DNA from: an uncultured Clostridium sp. | GTDB taxonomy: Bacteria > Bacillota_A > Clostridia > TANB77 > CAG-508 | NCBI GenBank assembly: GCA_946491915.1 | Contig: CAMLYR010000008.1 | Span: forward strand, 1-35,301 | Reading direction: 5' to 3' | DNA: 35,301 nucleotides | Part shown: piece by piece, positions 1-8,105 of the stretch | How the letters are laid out: every line of letters begins with the position of its first letter | Numbering within the stretch: position 1 is the first letter of the stretch | Program-made: the position numbers and the translations under genes | The notes under the pieces: generated by a model | The model's database searches: none | What the model was told of the DNA's origin: nothing | The model's input: the letters and a program-made list of their open reading frames with translations, nothing else

Positions 1-1536
1 TACATTATCAATATATGGTTTGTGCAATTCTATATCATCTGGTACATCAATTCCTTTTTCTTTTAGTTCTGCAATAGAACCAATACATTCTTGATGTCCA
101 CAATTTTCATCTTCACAAGTCCAGATTGGTAGTGGTGTTCCCCAATATCTATCTCTTGAAATTCCCCAGTCAATAACATTTTCTAGGAATTTTCCAAATC
201 TTCCTGTTTTAATGGTTTCTGGATACCAATTTACCTTGCTGTTATTTTCAACTAATTCATCTCTTAGTTTACTCATAGCAACAAACCAACTTTCTTTTGG
301 ATAATATAAAAGTGGTGTATCACATCTCCAGCAATGTGGATATGAGTGCATATGTTTTTCTTTGCTGAATAATTTATTTTCTTGTTTTAACCATTTACAA
401 ATATCTTCATTACAGTCTCTTACAAATCTTCCAGCCCATGGTTCTACTTCTTTTACGAATTTTCCTTCTTTGTCTACTAGATTGATAAATGTAATACCAT
501 TTTGTTTTGCAACATAGCTATCATCTTCACCATAAGCAGGTGCAATATGAACAATACCTGTACCATCTGTTAAGGTTACATAGTCTCCATGAATCACTTC
601 AAATGCTTTTCCTTCTACTTTTCCAAATGGCATTAATCTTTCATATTTTGTACCTAATAATTCTTCACCTTTAAATGTTTTTACAACATCATATGGTGTT
701 TCTTTTAATACAGTTTCTAGTAAATCTTTTGCTAAAATATAGTTTTCATATACTGGTTCATCATCTGTTCCAATATTTGCTTTTACTTCAGCATATTCAT
801 ATGATTTATTAACACATAATGCTAAGTTTGATGGTAATGTCCATGGAGTGGTTGTCCATGCTAAGATATATGTGTCTTTATCAAAGTTTTGTCCATCAGC
901 TACCTTAAATTTAGCTACACATGTTAAATCTTTTACATCTTTATATCCTTGTGCTACTTCGTGTGATGATAAAGCTGTTCCACATCTTGGACAATATGGC
1001 ATAACTTTATGTCCTTCATAAAGTAAACCCTTTTCCCACATTTGTTTTAAAGCCCACCATACAGATTCAATATATTCATTATGATAAGTTACATATGGAT
1101 CATCCATATCTACCCAGAATCCAACTTTGTTTGTCATTTCTTCCCATAGGTGAACATATTCAAAAACGCTTTCTTTACATTGTTTTACGAATTTTTCTAC
1201 ACCATATTCTTCGATTTGTTGTTTTCCTGAAATACCTAATTTTTTCTCTATTTCTAGTTCTACTGGTAATCCATGTGTATCCCAACCAGCTTTTCTAATA
1301 ACTCTGTATCCTTTCATGACTTTATATCTTGGAATTAAGTCTTTCATAACTCTTGTTTCAATATGTCCTACATGTGGTTTTCCATTTGCTGTTGGAGGTC
1401 CATCATAAAAGGTAAAATATCTTTTTCCTTGATTTCCATTAAGGCTTTTCTTTATGATGTCTTTGTCCTTCCACATTTTGGCAACATCATTTTCCATTCC
1501 GACAAAACCATTTTGCAATTCTACTTTTTTGTACAT
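1..1536 (-). CDS. ileS: Isoleucyl-tRNA synthetase, N-terminal half (runs off the left edge)
   Basis: Class I aminoacyl-tRNA synthetase charging tRNA-Ile in the cytoplasm. The window holds exactly 512 codons from the start; the C-terminal half, including KMSKS and the anticodon-binding domain, lies outside. Visible marks are the ATP-binding HIGH-type motif HVGH inside a [14 protein letters not shown] block near residue 50, [10 protein letters not shown] soon after, and an editing (CP1) domain with the [12 protein letters not shown] threonine-rich motif. The wording around HIGH and [15 protein letters not shown] resembles the eukaryote-like IleRS2 type rather than the IleRS1 type, so reduced mupirocin sensitivity is possible (inference). 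The start follows an AGGGAGG site. It lies 65 nt downstream of the small gene at 1602-2078 with no obvious terminator between them, so the Ile T-box leader upstream of that gene probably controls both. Confidence 0.97.
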   Translation of the reverse strand, partial: MYKKVELQNGFVGMENDVAKMWKDKDIIKKSLNGNQGKRYFTFYDGPPTANGKPHVGHIETRVMKDLIPRYKVMKGYRVIRKAGWDTHGLPVELEIEKKLGISGKQQIEEYGVEKFVKQCKESVFEYVHLWEEMTNKVGFWVDMDDPYVTYHNEYIESVWWALKQMWEKGLLYEGHKVMPYCPRCGTALSSHEVAQGYKDVKDLTCVAKFKVADGQNFDKDTYILAWTTTPWTLPSNLALCVNKSYEYAEVKANIGTDDEPVYENYILAKDLLETVLKETPYDVVKTFKGEELLGTKYERLMPFGKVEGKAFEVIHGDYVTLTDGTGIVHIAPAYGEDDSYVAKQNGITFINLVDKEGKFVKEVEPWAGRFVRDCNEDICKWLKQENKLFSKEKHMHSYPHCWRCDTPLLYYPKESWFVAMSKLRDELVENNSKVNWYPETIKTGRFGKFLENVIDWGISRDRYWGTPLPIWTCEDENCGHQECIGSIAELKEKGIDVPDDIELHKPYIDNV

Positions 1537-1601
1537 ACAAATTCCTCCCTTTTTTAATTATATTTTTAATTTTAATTGTACTTGTTTAATTAATTTATAT
1601 A

Positions 1602-2078
1602 TCACATGGCATCCCCTGATATCATAATCTTAATAAAAGTAATATAACCTAGTTCATCATATTCAAAATATATATTACACCTTTCAAATGTATCAATATC
1701 ATATATTTCACGATAATTATCATCAGTATCAACCTGTATAAGCTTACCATTTATATCATTATATTGTATTGTAACATGATGTTCATCATTATTTTTGTTG
1801 CTTTTTATTACTGTTTTAATTAAACCATTTACTTTATGTTTGTCACGTATGAAACAATATATTCTTTCTCTATCTCTATCTTGATATAAGTATTGATAAA
1901 ATTTCATATTAAATTTTTGTGCTTCTTCATTTGTTATCATGTCTTCTTCAATCTGATTAATGTGTAACTTCAAAAAATTTTGGTTATTAATACACTCAAT
2001 TATATTGATTACAATTAAAATTCCTAGTACTATCGCTATTATTATTAAAATTATCCATCTAACCTTCATTAATTTCAT
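1602..2078 (-). CDS. Small membrane-anchored protein of unknown function between the T-box and ileS
   Basis: The 158-residue product has one strong N-terminal hydrophobic segment (about residues 8-26, RWIILIIIAIVLGILIVI) after a short basic start, then about 130 polar, charged residues rich in Asp, Tyr and Ile, probably outside the membrane. No family is recognised. A GGA-containing site lies about 14 nt upstream of the chosen ATG; a second ATG four codons in is possible. It is the first gene after the T-box leader and is followed after 65 nt by ileS, so it is most likely transcribed as T-box leader - this gene - ileS and induced with ileS when charged tRNA-Ile falls. The codon and base use resembles the neighbours. 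The coding call is good; the function is unknown. Confidence 0.75.
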   Translation of the reverse strand: MKLMKVRWIILIIIAIVLGILIVINIIECINNQNFLKLHINQIEEDMITNEEAQKFNMKFYQYLYQDRDRERIYCFIRDKHKVNGLIKTVIKSNKNNDEHHVTIQYNDINGKLIQVDTDDNYREIYDIDTFERCNIYFEYDELGYITFIKIMISGDAM

Positions 2079-2169
2079 TTTCTTTTATCATTCCTTTTCT
2101 TTTGAAAATAACATTTTAATATTTATTTTCACTTTGAGCCTAAGTAACTTAAAGTTTTATATTGTTTCC

Positions 2170-2450
2170 TATAAATAAAAAAATCCCTAACATGCATATG
2201 TTTGCATATTAGGACGAAATAGCTTTACTTTCCGCGGTACCACCTATTTTAACCAATTAATTCTCATTTTAATTAGTTCTCTCAATTATCTTTAACGCAG
2301 ATTTACGACTATACTTACTTCTATTTCAGTTTAGTAACAGTTAGGGGATAATAAATAGAGTTTACTTACCAAATTCACAGCTACCTTTGGCTCTCTTTAA
2401 GATATTATGCTATTTATCGTGTCCTGACTATTGTTTTTCTATATTATGTT
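2170..2450 (-). promoter_or_regulatory. T-box leader, isoleucine type
   Basis: Read on the minus strand, the leader contains the near-invariant T-box sequence GGTGGTACCGCGGA (complement of 2231-2244), preceded by a stem I region with an AGAGAG segment. It is followed by a hairpin (arms 2186-2195 and 2204-2213) and a T7 run that forms the terminator competing with the antiterminator. In the 3' side of the predicted specifier loop (2347-2352) both ATC and ATT can be read, and both are Ile codons; I cannot tell which is used. The first downstream gene is the anchored protein at 1602-2078, then ileS. Known logic: uncharged tRNA-Ile pairs with the specifier and the T-box bulge and allows readthrough. 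Confidence 0.93.
2174..2213 (-). terminator. T-box conditional terminator
   Basis: Arms CCTAA-ATGC and GCAT-TTAGG pair with one mismatch around an 8-nt loop, followed on the minus strand by GGGATTTTTTT. It lies directly after the T-box sequence, as expected for the attenuator. Confidence 0.85.
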
Positions 2451-2454
2451 CATT

Positions 2455-2482
2455 ATTATATCATGTTTTTTAGATTTTTCAA
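2455..2482 (-). promoter_or_regulatory. Sigma-A promoter of the T-box/ileS unit
   Basis: On the minus strand there is TTGAAA (2477-2482), a 16-nt spacer and a perfect TATAAT (2455-2460). Transcription would start near 2448, just ahead of the T-box stem I. Confidence 0.75.
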
Positions 2483-2536
2483 GTGATTTTTGACTATTTT
2501 ATGAATTTTCTATGATTAATATAGATAGTTACTCCA

Positions 2537-2956
2537 TTAAAATATCTTTGTAAATTGTGTTCCTACCCAAACCCAATAAAATCCTAATCCTACTAATGTT
2601 GCTAATACACTCATTATTATATATACTTTTGTGCTAATTTTTCCTTTTCGTTTCATATATATATTAATCGGTAGTAATATTAATAAATAGACAATTAGAA
2701 GAAATATTCCTATCATGGCATTAAAACCTTCTTCACTTTCTGGCACATAATATGCACTTCCCTTAGGATGGTTTGAAAAAAACATATAAAATAATATAAA
2801 AAATATGGTATCCATAAATCCCATAAAACCATTAAATATAACAGATAATGTAGACATGATATATTTTTTTGGTTTTTCTTTAAATTTTATGAATCCAATG
2901 ATTACACAAATCAATATATAAATAATTAATCCTGCCAATATTTTTAATAATACCAT
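2537..2956 (-). CDS. Small multi-pass membrane protein, unknown
   Basis: The 139-residue hydrophobic protein has about four predicted membrane segments (near residues 4-22, 36-60, 80-100 and 112-132) with short Lys-rich loops (KFKEKPKK, MKRKGK) consistent with positive-inside topology. No motif or family is recognised. The start is an ATG behind a GGGGA site. It follows the other small membrane protein (3005-3373) by about 50 nt on the same strand, so the two are probably co-transcribed. The promoter of the T-box/ileS unit lies just downstream, with no clear terminator between. Role unknown. Confidence 0.7.
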   Translation of the reverse strand: MVLLKILAGLIIYILICVIIGFIKFKEKPKKYIMSTLSVIFNGFMGFMDTIFFILFYMFFSNHPKGSAYYVPESEEGFNAMIGIFLLIVYLLILLPINIYMKRKGKISTKVYIIMSVLATLVGLGFYWVWVGTQFTKIF

Positions 2957-3004
2957 TTCTTTTCCCCATTTCCATATATTTATTCTTTTGTTAAGATTTA
3001 TAAC

Positions 3005-3373
3005 TTACTGTATTAATGTCATAATAATTAGCAATATTATTCTAATAAATAAAATTAACATTATTGCTATTATGACTAATGTTATTAAGCACAAAAATAT
3101 TCTCTTTAAGCCTTCAAATTTATTATATATTTTTATGAATAAACTTGTTAATAAATACTCTAACCAAACTATTGGTATTAATAAAATTGCCCATATTAGT
3201 ACACCCCATCTGAATAATCCTCCTATTATTAAACCTGCATTTTCATATGGATGATGGTTAGAACCAATCTCTGACCAAGTAGATTGCATTTTTATATATA
3301 AACATATATCTAGAAGTATTAATATTATTGATAAAATAATAGCTATTCTTTTTAAAATCTTTTTATTTTTCAA
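3005..3373 (-). CDS. Small multi-pass membrane protein, unknown (TTG start)
   Basis: The 122-residue protein opens with a basic tail (KNKKILKR) and a hydrophobic segment at about residues 10-27. After a polar loop it has two further segments around 48-78 and a strongly Ile/Leu-rich C-terminal segment (about 92-120). No family is recognised. The start is TTG, placed 9 nt after a good AAGGAG site; no in-frame ATG lies nearby. It is the first gene of a probable two-gene unit with the 2537-2956 membrane protein. A plus-strand reading over the same stretch is a shadow. Confidence 0.68.
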   Translation of the reverse strand: MKNKKILKRIAIILSIILILLDICLYIKMQSTWSEIGSNHHPYENAGLIIGGLFRWGVLIWAILLIPIVWLEYLLTSLFIKIYNKFEGLKRIFLCLITLVIIAIMLILFIRIILLIIMTLIQ

Positions 3374-3480
3374 GTCAAATTACTCCTTAATTTATCATAT
3401 TAGATATGTAATTCGTTATACATTTCTTTATTTACTAAAAATTATAACACTATAATTAAAAAAAGTATATATAAAAACAA

Positions 3481-3515
3481 AAATTACTTTATACCCTTTC
3501 GATATAAAGTAATTT
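3481..3515 (-). terminator. Terminator of the acc-fabI unit
   Basis: A perfect 13-bp inverted repeat (3481-3493 and 3503-3515, arm AAATTACTTTATA) with a 9-nt loop is followed on the minus strand by a T-rich tail (TTTTTGTTTTTAT). It sits 40 nt after the fabI stop. Confidence 0.88.
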
Positions 3516-3554
3516 TCTTTGTTGAAATTGTTAAATTTTCAAATGGCAATTAAA

Positions 3555-4325
3555 TTATACACCAACAGTTGAGAAACCATTATCTACATGAATAATTTCT
3601 CCAGTAATGGCATTTGACATATCACTAAATAAAAATGCTGTAGCATTTCCAACTTGATTAATCGTAACGTTTTTATGTAATGGTGCTCTTTCTTCAACAA
3701 TATCTAATATTGAGCCAAAATCTTTGATTCCTTTAGCTGATAATGTTTTAATTGGTCCTGCTGAAATCCCATTAATTCTATATCCATCTTTTCCTAAATC
3801 TCTTGCTAAATATCTGATACTTGCTTCTAATGCTGCTTTTGCAACCCCCATAACATTATATCCTTCAATTGCTTTTTCAGAACCATAATATGTATATGCA
3901 ACAATGCTTGCACCTTCATTTAACATTTCTTTTTCTCTTGCCATTCTAACAATAGCTACCAATGAATAAGCACTTACATCTTGTGCATGTGCATAACCAT
4001 CTCTTGATGTTAAGATAAAGTCATTTCTTAAATCTTCTGTATTTGCATGTGCAATCGCATGTAATAACCCATCTATCTTTCCATGATCTTTTTTAATTTC
4101 TTCTAGACATTTATCTATATCTTCATCTTTACTTACATCATTACATTCATAAACACTTACTCTTTCCATATCTTTTACTAAGTCTTTTACTTTTTCTACA
4201 CTGTCACCTGAACAAGTACAAATAATTTCTGCTCCTTGCTCATAAGCTGATTGTACTGCTCCCCATGCAATACTCCATTTGTTTCTTACTCCCATAATCA
4301 CTACTTTTTTACCTTCTAATAACAT
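3555..4325 (-). CDS. fabI: Enoyl-[acyl-carrier-protein] reductase (NADH), FabI type
   Basis: It catalyses the last step of each elongation round of type II fatty acid synthesis, reducing trans-2-enoyl-ACP with NAD(P)H in the cytoplasm. The 256-residue length is standard for FabI. The divergent SDR fold is visible: an N-terminal nucleotide-binding stretch (GVRNKWSIAWG), then TYYGSEKAIEGYNVMGVAK, carrying the FabI-type Tyr-x6-Lys pair, and a C-terminal ITGEIIHVDNGF. This form is the usual triclosan target, unlike the FabK flavoprotein found in many Clostridia. The ATG follows GGGAGG. It is the last gene of accC-accD-accA-fabI, 56 nt after accA and followed by a strong terminator. Confidence 0.96.
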   Translation of the reverse strand: MLLEGKKVVIMGVRNKWSIAWGAVQSAYEQGAEIICTCSGDSVEKVKDLVKDMERVSVYECNDVSKDEDIDKCLEEIKKDHGKIDGLLHAIAHANTEDLRNDFILTSRDGYAHAQDVSAYSLVAIVRMAREKEMLNEGASIVAYTYYGSEKAIEGYNVMGVAKAALEASIRYLARDLGKDGYRINGISAGPIKTLSAKGIKDFGSILDIVEERAPLHKNVTINQVGNATAFLFSDMSNAITGEIIHVDNGFSTVGV

Positions 4326-4381
4326 TTTAAATTCCTCCCTTATTTACTTTTTATATATGTTTATTACATTTTGTATTTATC

Positions 4382-5173
4382 TTAACACATTGTTCTGAAT
4401 TTTTCATATCGATTTTCTACTAATTCTTTTTTAGATAATGTGCGTAGTTCTTTTAAACTTTTTTGGATATATGATTTTAACTCTTTTAGAACCATTTCAA
4501 TATCTTCCTGTGCACCACCTTCTGGTTCTTTTATGATTTTATCTATGATTCCAAAATCTTTTAAGTCTTTCGCAGTAGCCTTCATATCCCCCGCTGCTTC
4601 TTTTGCTTTACTTGAATCTTTATACAAAATACTAGCAAATCCTTCTGGTGACAAAATAGAATATACTGCATTTTCTAGCATAGCAATTCTATCTCCTACA
4701 GCAATTGCTAATGCACCACCACTTGAACCTTCTCCAATAACAATACAGATGATTGGCACTTCTAGTTTTGACATTTCAAATAAGTTTCTAGCAATCGCTT
4801 CTCCTTGACCTCTTTCTTCTGCTCCCATTCCAGGATATGCACCAGGTGTATCAATAAATGTGATAATTGGTCTATGAAACTTTTCTGCTTGTTTCATTAA
4901 TCGTAATGCTTTTCTATATCCCTCTGGGTTTGGCATACCAAAATTTCTTTCCATATTTTCTTTTGCTTTTTTTCCTTTTTGTTCTCCGATTACAGTGACT
5001 GGCATACCATCAAATGTTGCAATTCCTCCAACAATTGCTTTATCATCTCCAAAATTTCTGTCACCATGTAATTCTATAAAATCATCAAATAGTCCATTGA
5101 TATAATCTAATGCTTTCGGTCTATCCATTTTTCTTGCTAACATTACTCTATCCCATGCTGTTACTTTCGCCAT
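4382..5173 (-). CDS. accA: Acetyl-CoA carboxylase, carboxyltransferase subunit alpha
   Basis: With AccD it forms the carboxyltransferase that moves CO2 from biotin-BCCP to acetyl-CoA, giving malonyl-CoA. The 263 residues show the crotonase-type core: [17 protein letters not shown] near residue 35, [21 protein letters not shown], and the glycine-rich [15 protein letters not shown] oxyanion-hole region. It is shorter than the roughly 319-residue E. coli protein, lacking the extended ends, as is common in Bacillota. The ATG follows AGGAGG. It sits between accD and fabI on the same strand; the 121-nt gap to accD holds an inverted repeat. Confidence 0.97.
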   Translation of the reverse strand: MAKVTAWDRVMLARKMDRPKALDYINGLFDDFIELHGDRNFGDDKAIVGGIATFDGMPVTVIGEQKGKKAKENMERNFGMPNPEGYRKALRLMKQAEKFHRPIITFIDTPGAYPGMGAEERGQGEAIARNLFEMSKLEVPIICIVIGEGSSGGALAIAVGDRIAMLENAVYSILSPEGFASILYKDSSKAKEAAGDMKATAKDLKDFGIIDKIIKEPEGGAQEDIEMVLKELKSYIQKSLKELRTLSKKELVENRYEKFRTMC

Positions 5174-5201
5174 GTTTCTTCCTCCTTTTTTCTAGTCTGT
5201 C

Positions 5202-5254
5202 AGGGGACACACCTTACCATTTGGTCATTCCACTTAGTTTAAGGAATGTCCCCT
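5202..5254. repeat. Intercistronic inverted repeat between accD and accA
   Basis: Arms AGGGGACA (5202-5209) and TGTCCCCT (5247-5254) are exact complements, and a nested CATTCC/GGAATG pair (5226-5231, 5243-5248) can form an alternative hairpin. There is no T-run after it on the minus strand, so it does not look like a plain terminator. It belongs with the other GGGAC-containing elements in this window. Confidence 0.6.
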
Positions 5255-5294
5255 CCCCTTGTGATTTACCGTTTACTTTTATTTATACATTCTA

Positions 5295-6146
5295 CTATTT
5301 TTGCTTGTGTAGCCTGATTAATTTTGCAATTGTTGATTTCATATCTTTTCTTTCTACAATTTTATCAATAAATCCATGCTCTAATAAAAATTCTGAACTT
5401 TGGAATCCTTCTGGTAATTTTTGATTAATTGTTTGTTCTATAACTCTTGGTCCTGCAAATCCAATTAATGCATGTGGTTCTGCTAAGATAATATCTCCTA
5501 GACTTGCAAAACTTGCTGTTACACCTCCTGTTGTTGGATCTGTTAATACAGAAATATATAATTGTCCTGCTTTATCTAATTTTGTAAGTGCACTTGATGT
5601 TTTTGCCATTTGCATTAAAGATATCATTCCTTCTTGCATTCTGGCACCACCTGATACACAAAATATGACTAATGGTAATTTCTTTTTAGCTGCTGTTTCA
5701 ATTGCGAGTGTAATTCTTTCTCCTACTGCAGATCCCATACTTCCCATTAAAAAGTTTCCATCCATGACAGCAAGAACTGTTTTTTCTCCTTCTATTTCAC
5801 ATATACCACATTTTACTGCTTCTTCGATTTTTGTTTTTTCTTTTAACATTTCTACTTTTTTCATATATCCTTTAAAATTTAAAGGATCTTTTGTTACAAT
5901 GTCTCCACCAATTTCTTTAAAGGTTCCTTCATCTGCAATTTGCTTGATTCTTCTTCTTGATGATAATCTAAAATGTTTACCACAATTTGGACATACACTA
6001 AGATTTTGATGCAAATCATCTTTATAAAGAATTTCTTTACAATTGTCACATTTTACCCATTTGCCAATCATCATATCTGAAGCTTTTTCATTTTTGACTC
6101 TTTTTTCTTCTTTTTCATTTACCTTTTTTACTTTATCGATTACCAA
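5295..6146 (-). CDS. accD: Acetyl-CoA carboxylase, carboxyltransferase subunit beta
   Basis: Partner of AccA in malonyl-CoA formation. The 283 residues have an N-terminal four-cysteine zinc ribbon (CDNC about residue 34, CPNC about residue 53) typical of bacterial AccD. The crotonase-type core follows, with [21 protein letters not shown] and [17 protein letters not shown]. The start is TTG, seven nt after AGGAGGG; no better-placed ATG exists. It lies downstream of accC and upstream of accA. A hairpin between accC and accD may reduce readthrough, giving unequal amounts of AccC and AccD/AccA (inference). Confidence 0.97.
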   Translation of the reverse strand: MVIDKVKKVNEKEEKRVKNEKASDMMIGKWVKCDNCKEILYKDDLHQNLSVCPNCGKHFRLSSRRRIKQIADEGTFKEIGGDIVTKDPLNFKGYMKKVEMLKEKTKIEEAVKCGICEIEGEKTVLAVMDGNFLMGSMGSAVGERITLAIETAAKKKLPLVIFCVSGGARMQEGMISLMQMAKTSSALTKLDKAGQLYISVLTDPTTGGVTASFASLGDIILAEPHALIGFAGPRVIEQTINQKLPEGFQSSEFLLEHGFIDKIVERKDMKSTIAKLIRLHKQK

Positions 6147-6234
6147 GGTATTTCCCTCCTTTAATATCCTTGTTATTATATATGTATTTTCAATTTATTT
6201 CAACTAGGATAAGTAGTCAAAAGAAAAAATTTTT

Positions 6235-6263
6235 GTCGCATAGACAAACGATCTCTATGCGAC
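6235..6263. terminator. Hairpin between accC and accD
   Basis: A perfect 10-bp GC-containing stem (GTCGCATAGA 6235-6244, TCTATGCGAC 6254-6263) has a 9-nt loop. On the minus strand it is followed by AAAAATTTTTTC, so the T-run starts five nt after the stem; on the plus strand TTTTTT follows. It may act as a partial terminator or mRNA-processing element inside the acc operon. Confidence 0.6.
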
Positions 6264-6268
6264 ATTTT

Positions 6269-7612
6269 TTACATATTAAATTCTTTTTTAATAAAAGATG
6301 TATCATAATTGTTTGTTTTAAAGTTTTCATTTTCCAATATCTTTAATAAAAAGTCTATGTTTGTTGTGATTCCTTCTACAACAAATTCTGCTACAGCACT
6401 TTTCATTTTCGCAATTGATTCTTCTCTATTTTTTCCATGAACAATCAATTTTGCTAGCATAGAATCATATGTAGGTGGAACAGTATATCCACTATATATA
6501 GCAGTATCTACTCTTACACCATTTCCTCCTGGAATATGTAATCCTGTTATCGTTCCTGGACATGGCATAAAGTTTTTATCTGGATTTTCTGCATTAATTC
6601 TTACTTCCATTGAATGTCCATTGAATTTGATATCTTCTTGTTTATAGGTTAATTCTTTTCCACTTGCAATTTTGATTTGTTCTTTTATGATATCTACTCC
6701 TGTTACCATTTCTGTTACAGGATGTTCTACTTGTACTCTTGTATTCATCTCCATAAAATAGAAATCTTTATTTTTGTCAACTAAAAATTCAATGGTTCCT
6801 GCATTAGAATATCCAATTTCTTTTACTGCCTTTACTGCTACTTCTCCCATTTTCTTTCTAGTTTCTTCATCTAGTATACCACTTGGTGTTTCTTCTAATA
6901 CTTTTTGATTTCTTCTTTGTACTGAACAATCTCTTTCTCCTAAATGGATACAGTTTCCGTGCTCATCTGCTAATATTTGAATTTCTACATGTCTTGGATT
7001 TTCTACAAATTTTTCTAAGTATAGGCTATCATCATTAAAAGATACTTTTGCTTCTTGTTTAACAATATCATATTCTTTTTCTATTTCTTCTTTAGAATAG
7101 GCAACTCTAATGCCTCTTCCACCACCACCTGCTGATGCTTTTAACATAACAGGATATTTGATTTGTTCTGCTAAATTGACTGCTTGTTCTTTTGAATAGA
7201 TTAATCCATCTGAACCAGGGACAACTGGAACGCCTGCTCTTTTCATCGTTTCTTTTGCTCTTGATTTATTTCCTAACAATTCGATTAGTTTATAGTCTGG
7301 TCCAATAAATTTGATTCCTGTTTCTTGACAAATTTTTGCAAAATTTGGATTTTCTGATAAGAATCCAAATCCTGGATGAATACTGTCTGCTCCTGTTAAA
7401 CACGCTGCTTCTAATATGGCTTTTACATTTAAATAACTTTTATTAGATGGTGCTGGTCCTACACAAATAGCTTCATCTGCTAATTGTACATGTAAGGCAT
7501 TTTTATCTGCTTCTGAATAAATGGCTACTGTTCTAATTCCCATTTCTCTACATGCTCTGATAATTCTGACTGCAATTTCTCCTCTATTGGCAATTAATAC
7601 TTTTTTTAACAT
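6269..7612 (-). CDS. accC: Acetyl-CoA carboxylase, biotin carboxylase subunit
   Basis: It carboxylates biotin on BCCP using ATP and bicarbonate, the first half-reaction of acetyl-CoA carboxylase. From the chosen start it has 447 residues, the normal length. Visible features are the N-terminal KVLIANRGEIAVRIIRA, the ATP-grasp glycine loop ASAGGGGRGIR, and the active-site block EMNTRVQVEHPVTEMVTG. A longer reading adds 33 codons to 7711, but the internal ATG (7610-7612) follows a strong AGGAGG, and the extension is a copy of a dispersed repeat; the start here is therefore 7612. No accB lies next to it; BCCP must be encoded elsewhere. It is the first gene of accC-accD-accA-fabI. Confidence 0.97.
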   Translation of the reverse strand: MLKKVLIANRGEIAVRIIRACREMGIRTVAIYSEADKNALHVQLADEAICVGPAPSNKSYLNVKAILEAACLTGADSIHPGFGFLSENPNFAKICQETGIKFIGPDYKLIELLGNKSRAKETMKRAGVPVVPGSDGLIYSKEQAVNLAEQIKYPVMLKASAGGGGRGIRVAYSKEEIEKEYDIVKQEAKVSFNDDSLYLEKFVENPRHVEIQILADEHGNCIHLGERDCSVQRRNQKVLEETPSGILDEETRKKMGEVAVKAVKEIGYSNAGTIEFLVDKNKDFYFMEMNTRVQVEHPVTEMVTGVDIIKEQIKIASGKELTYKQEDIKFNGHSMEVRINAENPDKNFMPCPGTITGLHIPGGNGVRVDTAIYSGYTVPPTYDSMLAKLIVHGKNREESIAKMKSAVAEFVVEGITTNIDFLLKILENENFKTNNYDTSFIKKEFNM

Positions 7613-7665
7613 GAAAATTCCTCCTATGAAAGATAAATTTATTTTTATATTTTCTTCATTTTCTA

Positions 7666-7714
7666 GATAAATCTCGCTTTTCGAGAATTTTTCTTTACTT
7701 TTCTCATTCAACTA
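7666..7714. repeat. Dispersed repeat copy in the accC leader
   Basis: The 49 nt align without gaps to 13918-13966 with 41 identities by eye. Both contain AAATCTCGCTT and CGAGAA, which can form a small TCTCG/CGAGA hairpin. It lies in the predicted 5' untranslated leader of accC, between the promoter and the start codon. Confidence 0.7.
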
Positions 7715-7729
7715 CATTTATACCTTAAT

Positions 7730-7758
7730 ATTATATATTCTTTTTCTATTTTTTTCAA
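7730..7758 (-). promoter_or_regulatory. Sigma-A promoter of accC-accD-accA-fabI
   Basis: On the minus strand, TTGAAA (7753-7758) is separated by exactly 17 nt from a perfect TATAAT (7730-7735). The start point would be near 7723, giving a leader of about 110 nt that contains the dispersed repeat. Confidence 0.8.
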
Positions 7759-7784
7759 GCTAGTACAGGTGGTCAGAATTCAAA

Positions 7785-7799
7785 TGACATTAAATGTCA
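7785..7799. promoter_or_regulatory. Palindromic operator candidate between accC and the XRE gene
   Basis: TGACAT-TAA-ATGTCA is a perfect dyad. It overlaps a possible plus-strand -35 box (ATGACA 7784-7789) paired with CATATT at 7808-7813, and lies 27 nt upstream of the accC -35 box. It suits a dimeric HTH repressor, most simply the adjacent XRE protein acting on itself and perhaps on accC. Confidence 0.5.
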
Positions 7800-7858
7800 A
7801 TACAATTCATATTTTTTTTGTGCAATAATTATTTTAAACATTCGTTTAAGGTGATGTT

Positions 7859-8065
7859 ATGATAAAAGAAAAAAGAAAGGCGAAAAAATATACACAAGAA
7901 AAAATGTCTGAAATACTAGGAATTAGTTTAAGACAATATATACGAATTGATAATGAAGAAGATTTACCTAGAAGAGATGTTTTAAAAAATCTAATTTTAG
8001 AATTAGAATTAACAGATGAAGAATTAGGTGAATACATAAGAATGATGGCTAATAAAATAGCTTAG
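7859..8065 (+). CDS. Small XRE-family (Cro/CI-type) DNA-binding regulator
   Basis: The 68-residue protein is essentially one helix-turn-helix domain: KKYTQEKMSEILGISLRQYIRIDN matches the HTH_3 pattern, with Q at the start of helix 2 and the recognition helix around SLRQYIRI. It has an acidic C-terminal helix and no sensor domain. The ATG follows AAGGTG with 5-nt spacing. It is transcribed away from accC, and the shared intergenic region holds the palindrome at 7785-7799, so it may autoregulate and possibly affect the acc-fab operon; this is inference. Its stop codon lies in the left arm of a strong terminator shared with spoIIIAH. Confidence 0.85.
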   Translation: MIKEKRKAKKYTQEKMSEILGISLRQYIRIDNEEDLPRRDVLKNLILELELTDEELGEYIRMMANKIA

Positions 8066-8102
8066 GAATATTAAATTATAAATAAAATATTCTTAAGCTA
8101 TT
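8056..8102. terminator. Bidirectional terminator between the XRE gene and spoIIIAH
   Basis: A 17-bp stem (8056-8072 and 8086-8102, one G-T pair) is followed on the plus strand by a run of T (8101-8107). On the minus strand, TTTTATT follows. It serves the convergent XRE gene and the spoIIIA operon. Confidence 0.88.
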
Positions 8103-8105
8103 TTT

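Noticed and set aside
2988..3254. 88-codon plus-strand frame opposite the 3005-3373 membrane protein
   Set aside because: The minus-strand gene has a good AAGGAG site and sensible membrane segments; the plus reading has neither.
7613..7711. A 33-codon N-terminal extension of accC
   Set aside because: It is made of the dispersed repeat, lacks a good ribosome binding site at its start, and the internal ATG has a strong AGGAGG.
7755..7800. FapR box upstream of accC
   Set aside because: Only TAGTACAGGT resembles one half of the FapR site; the mirrored half is missing.
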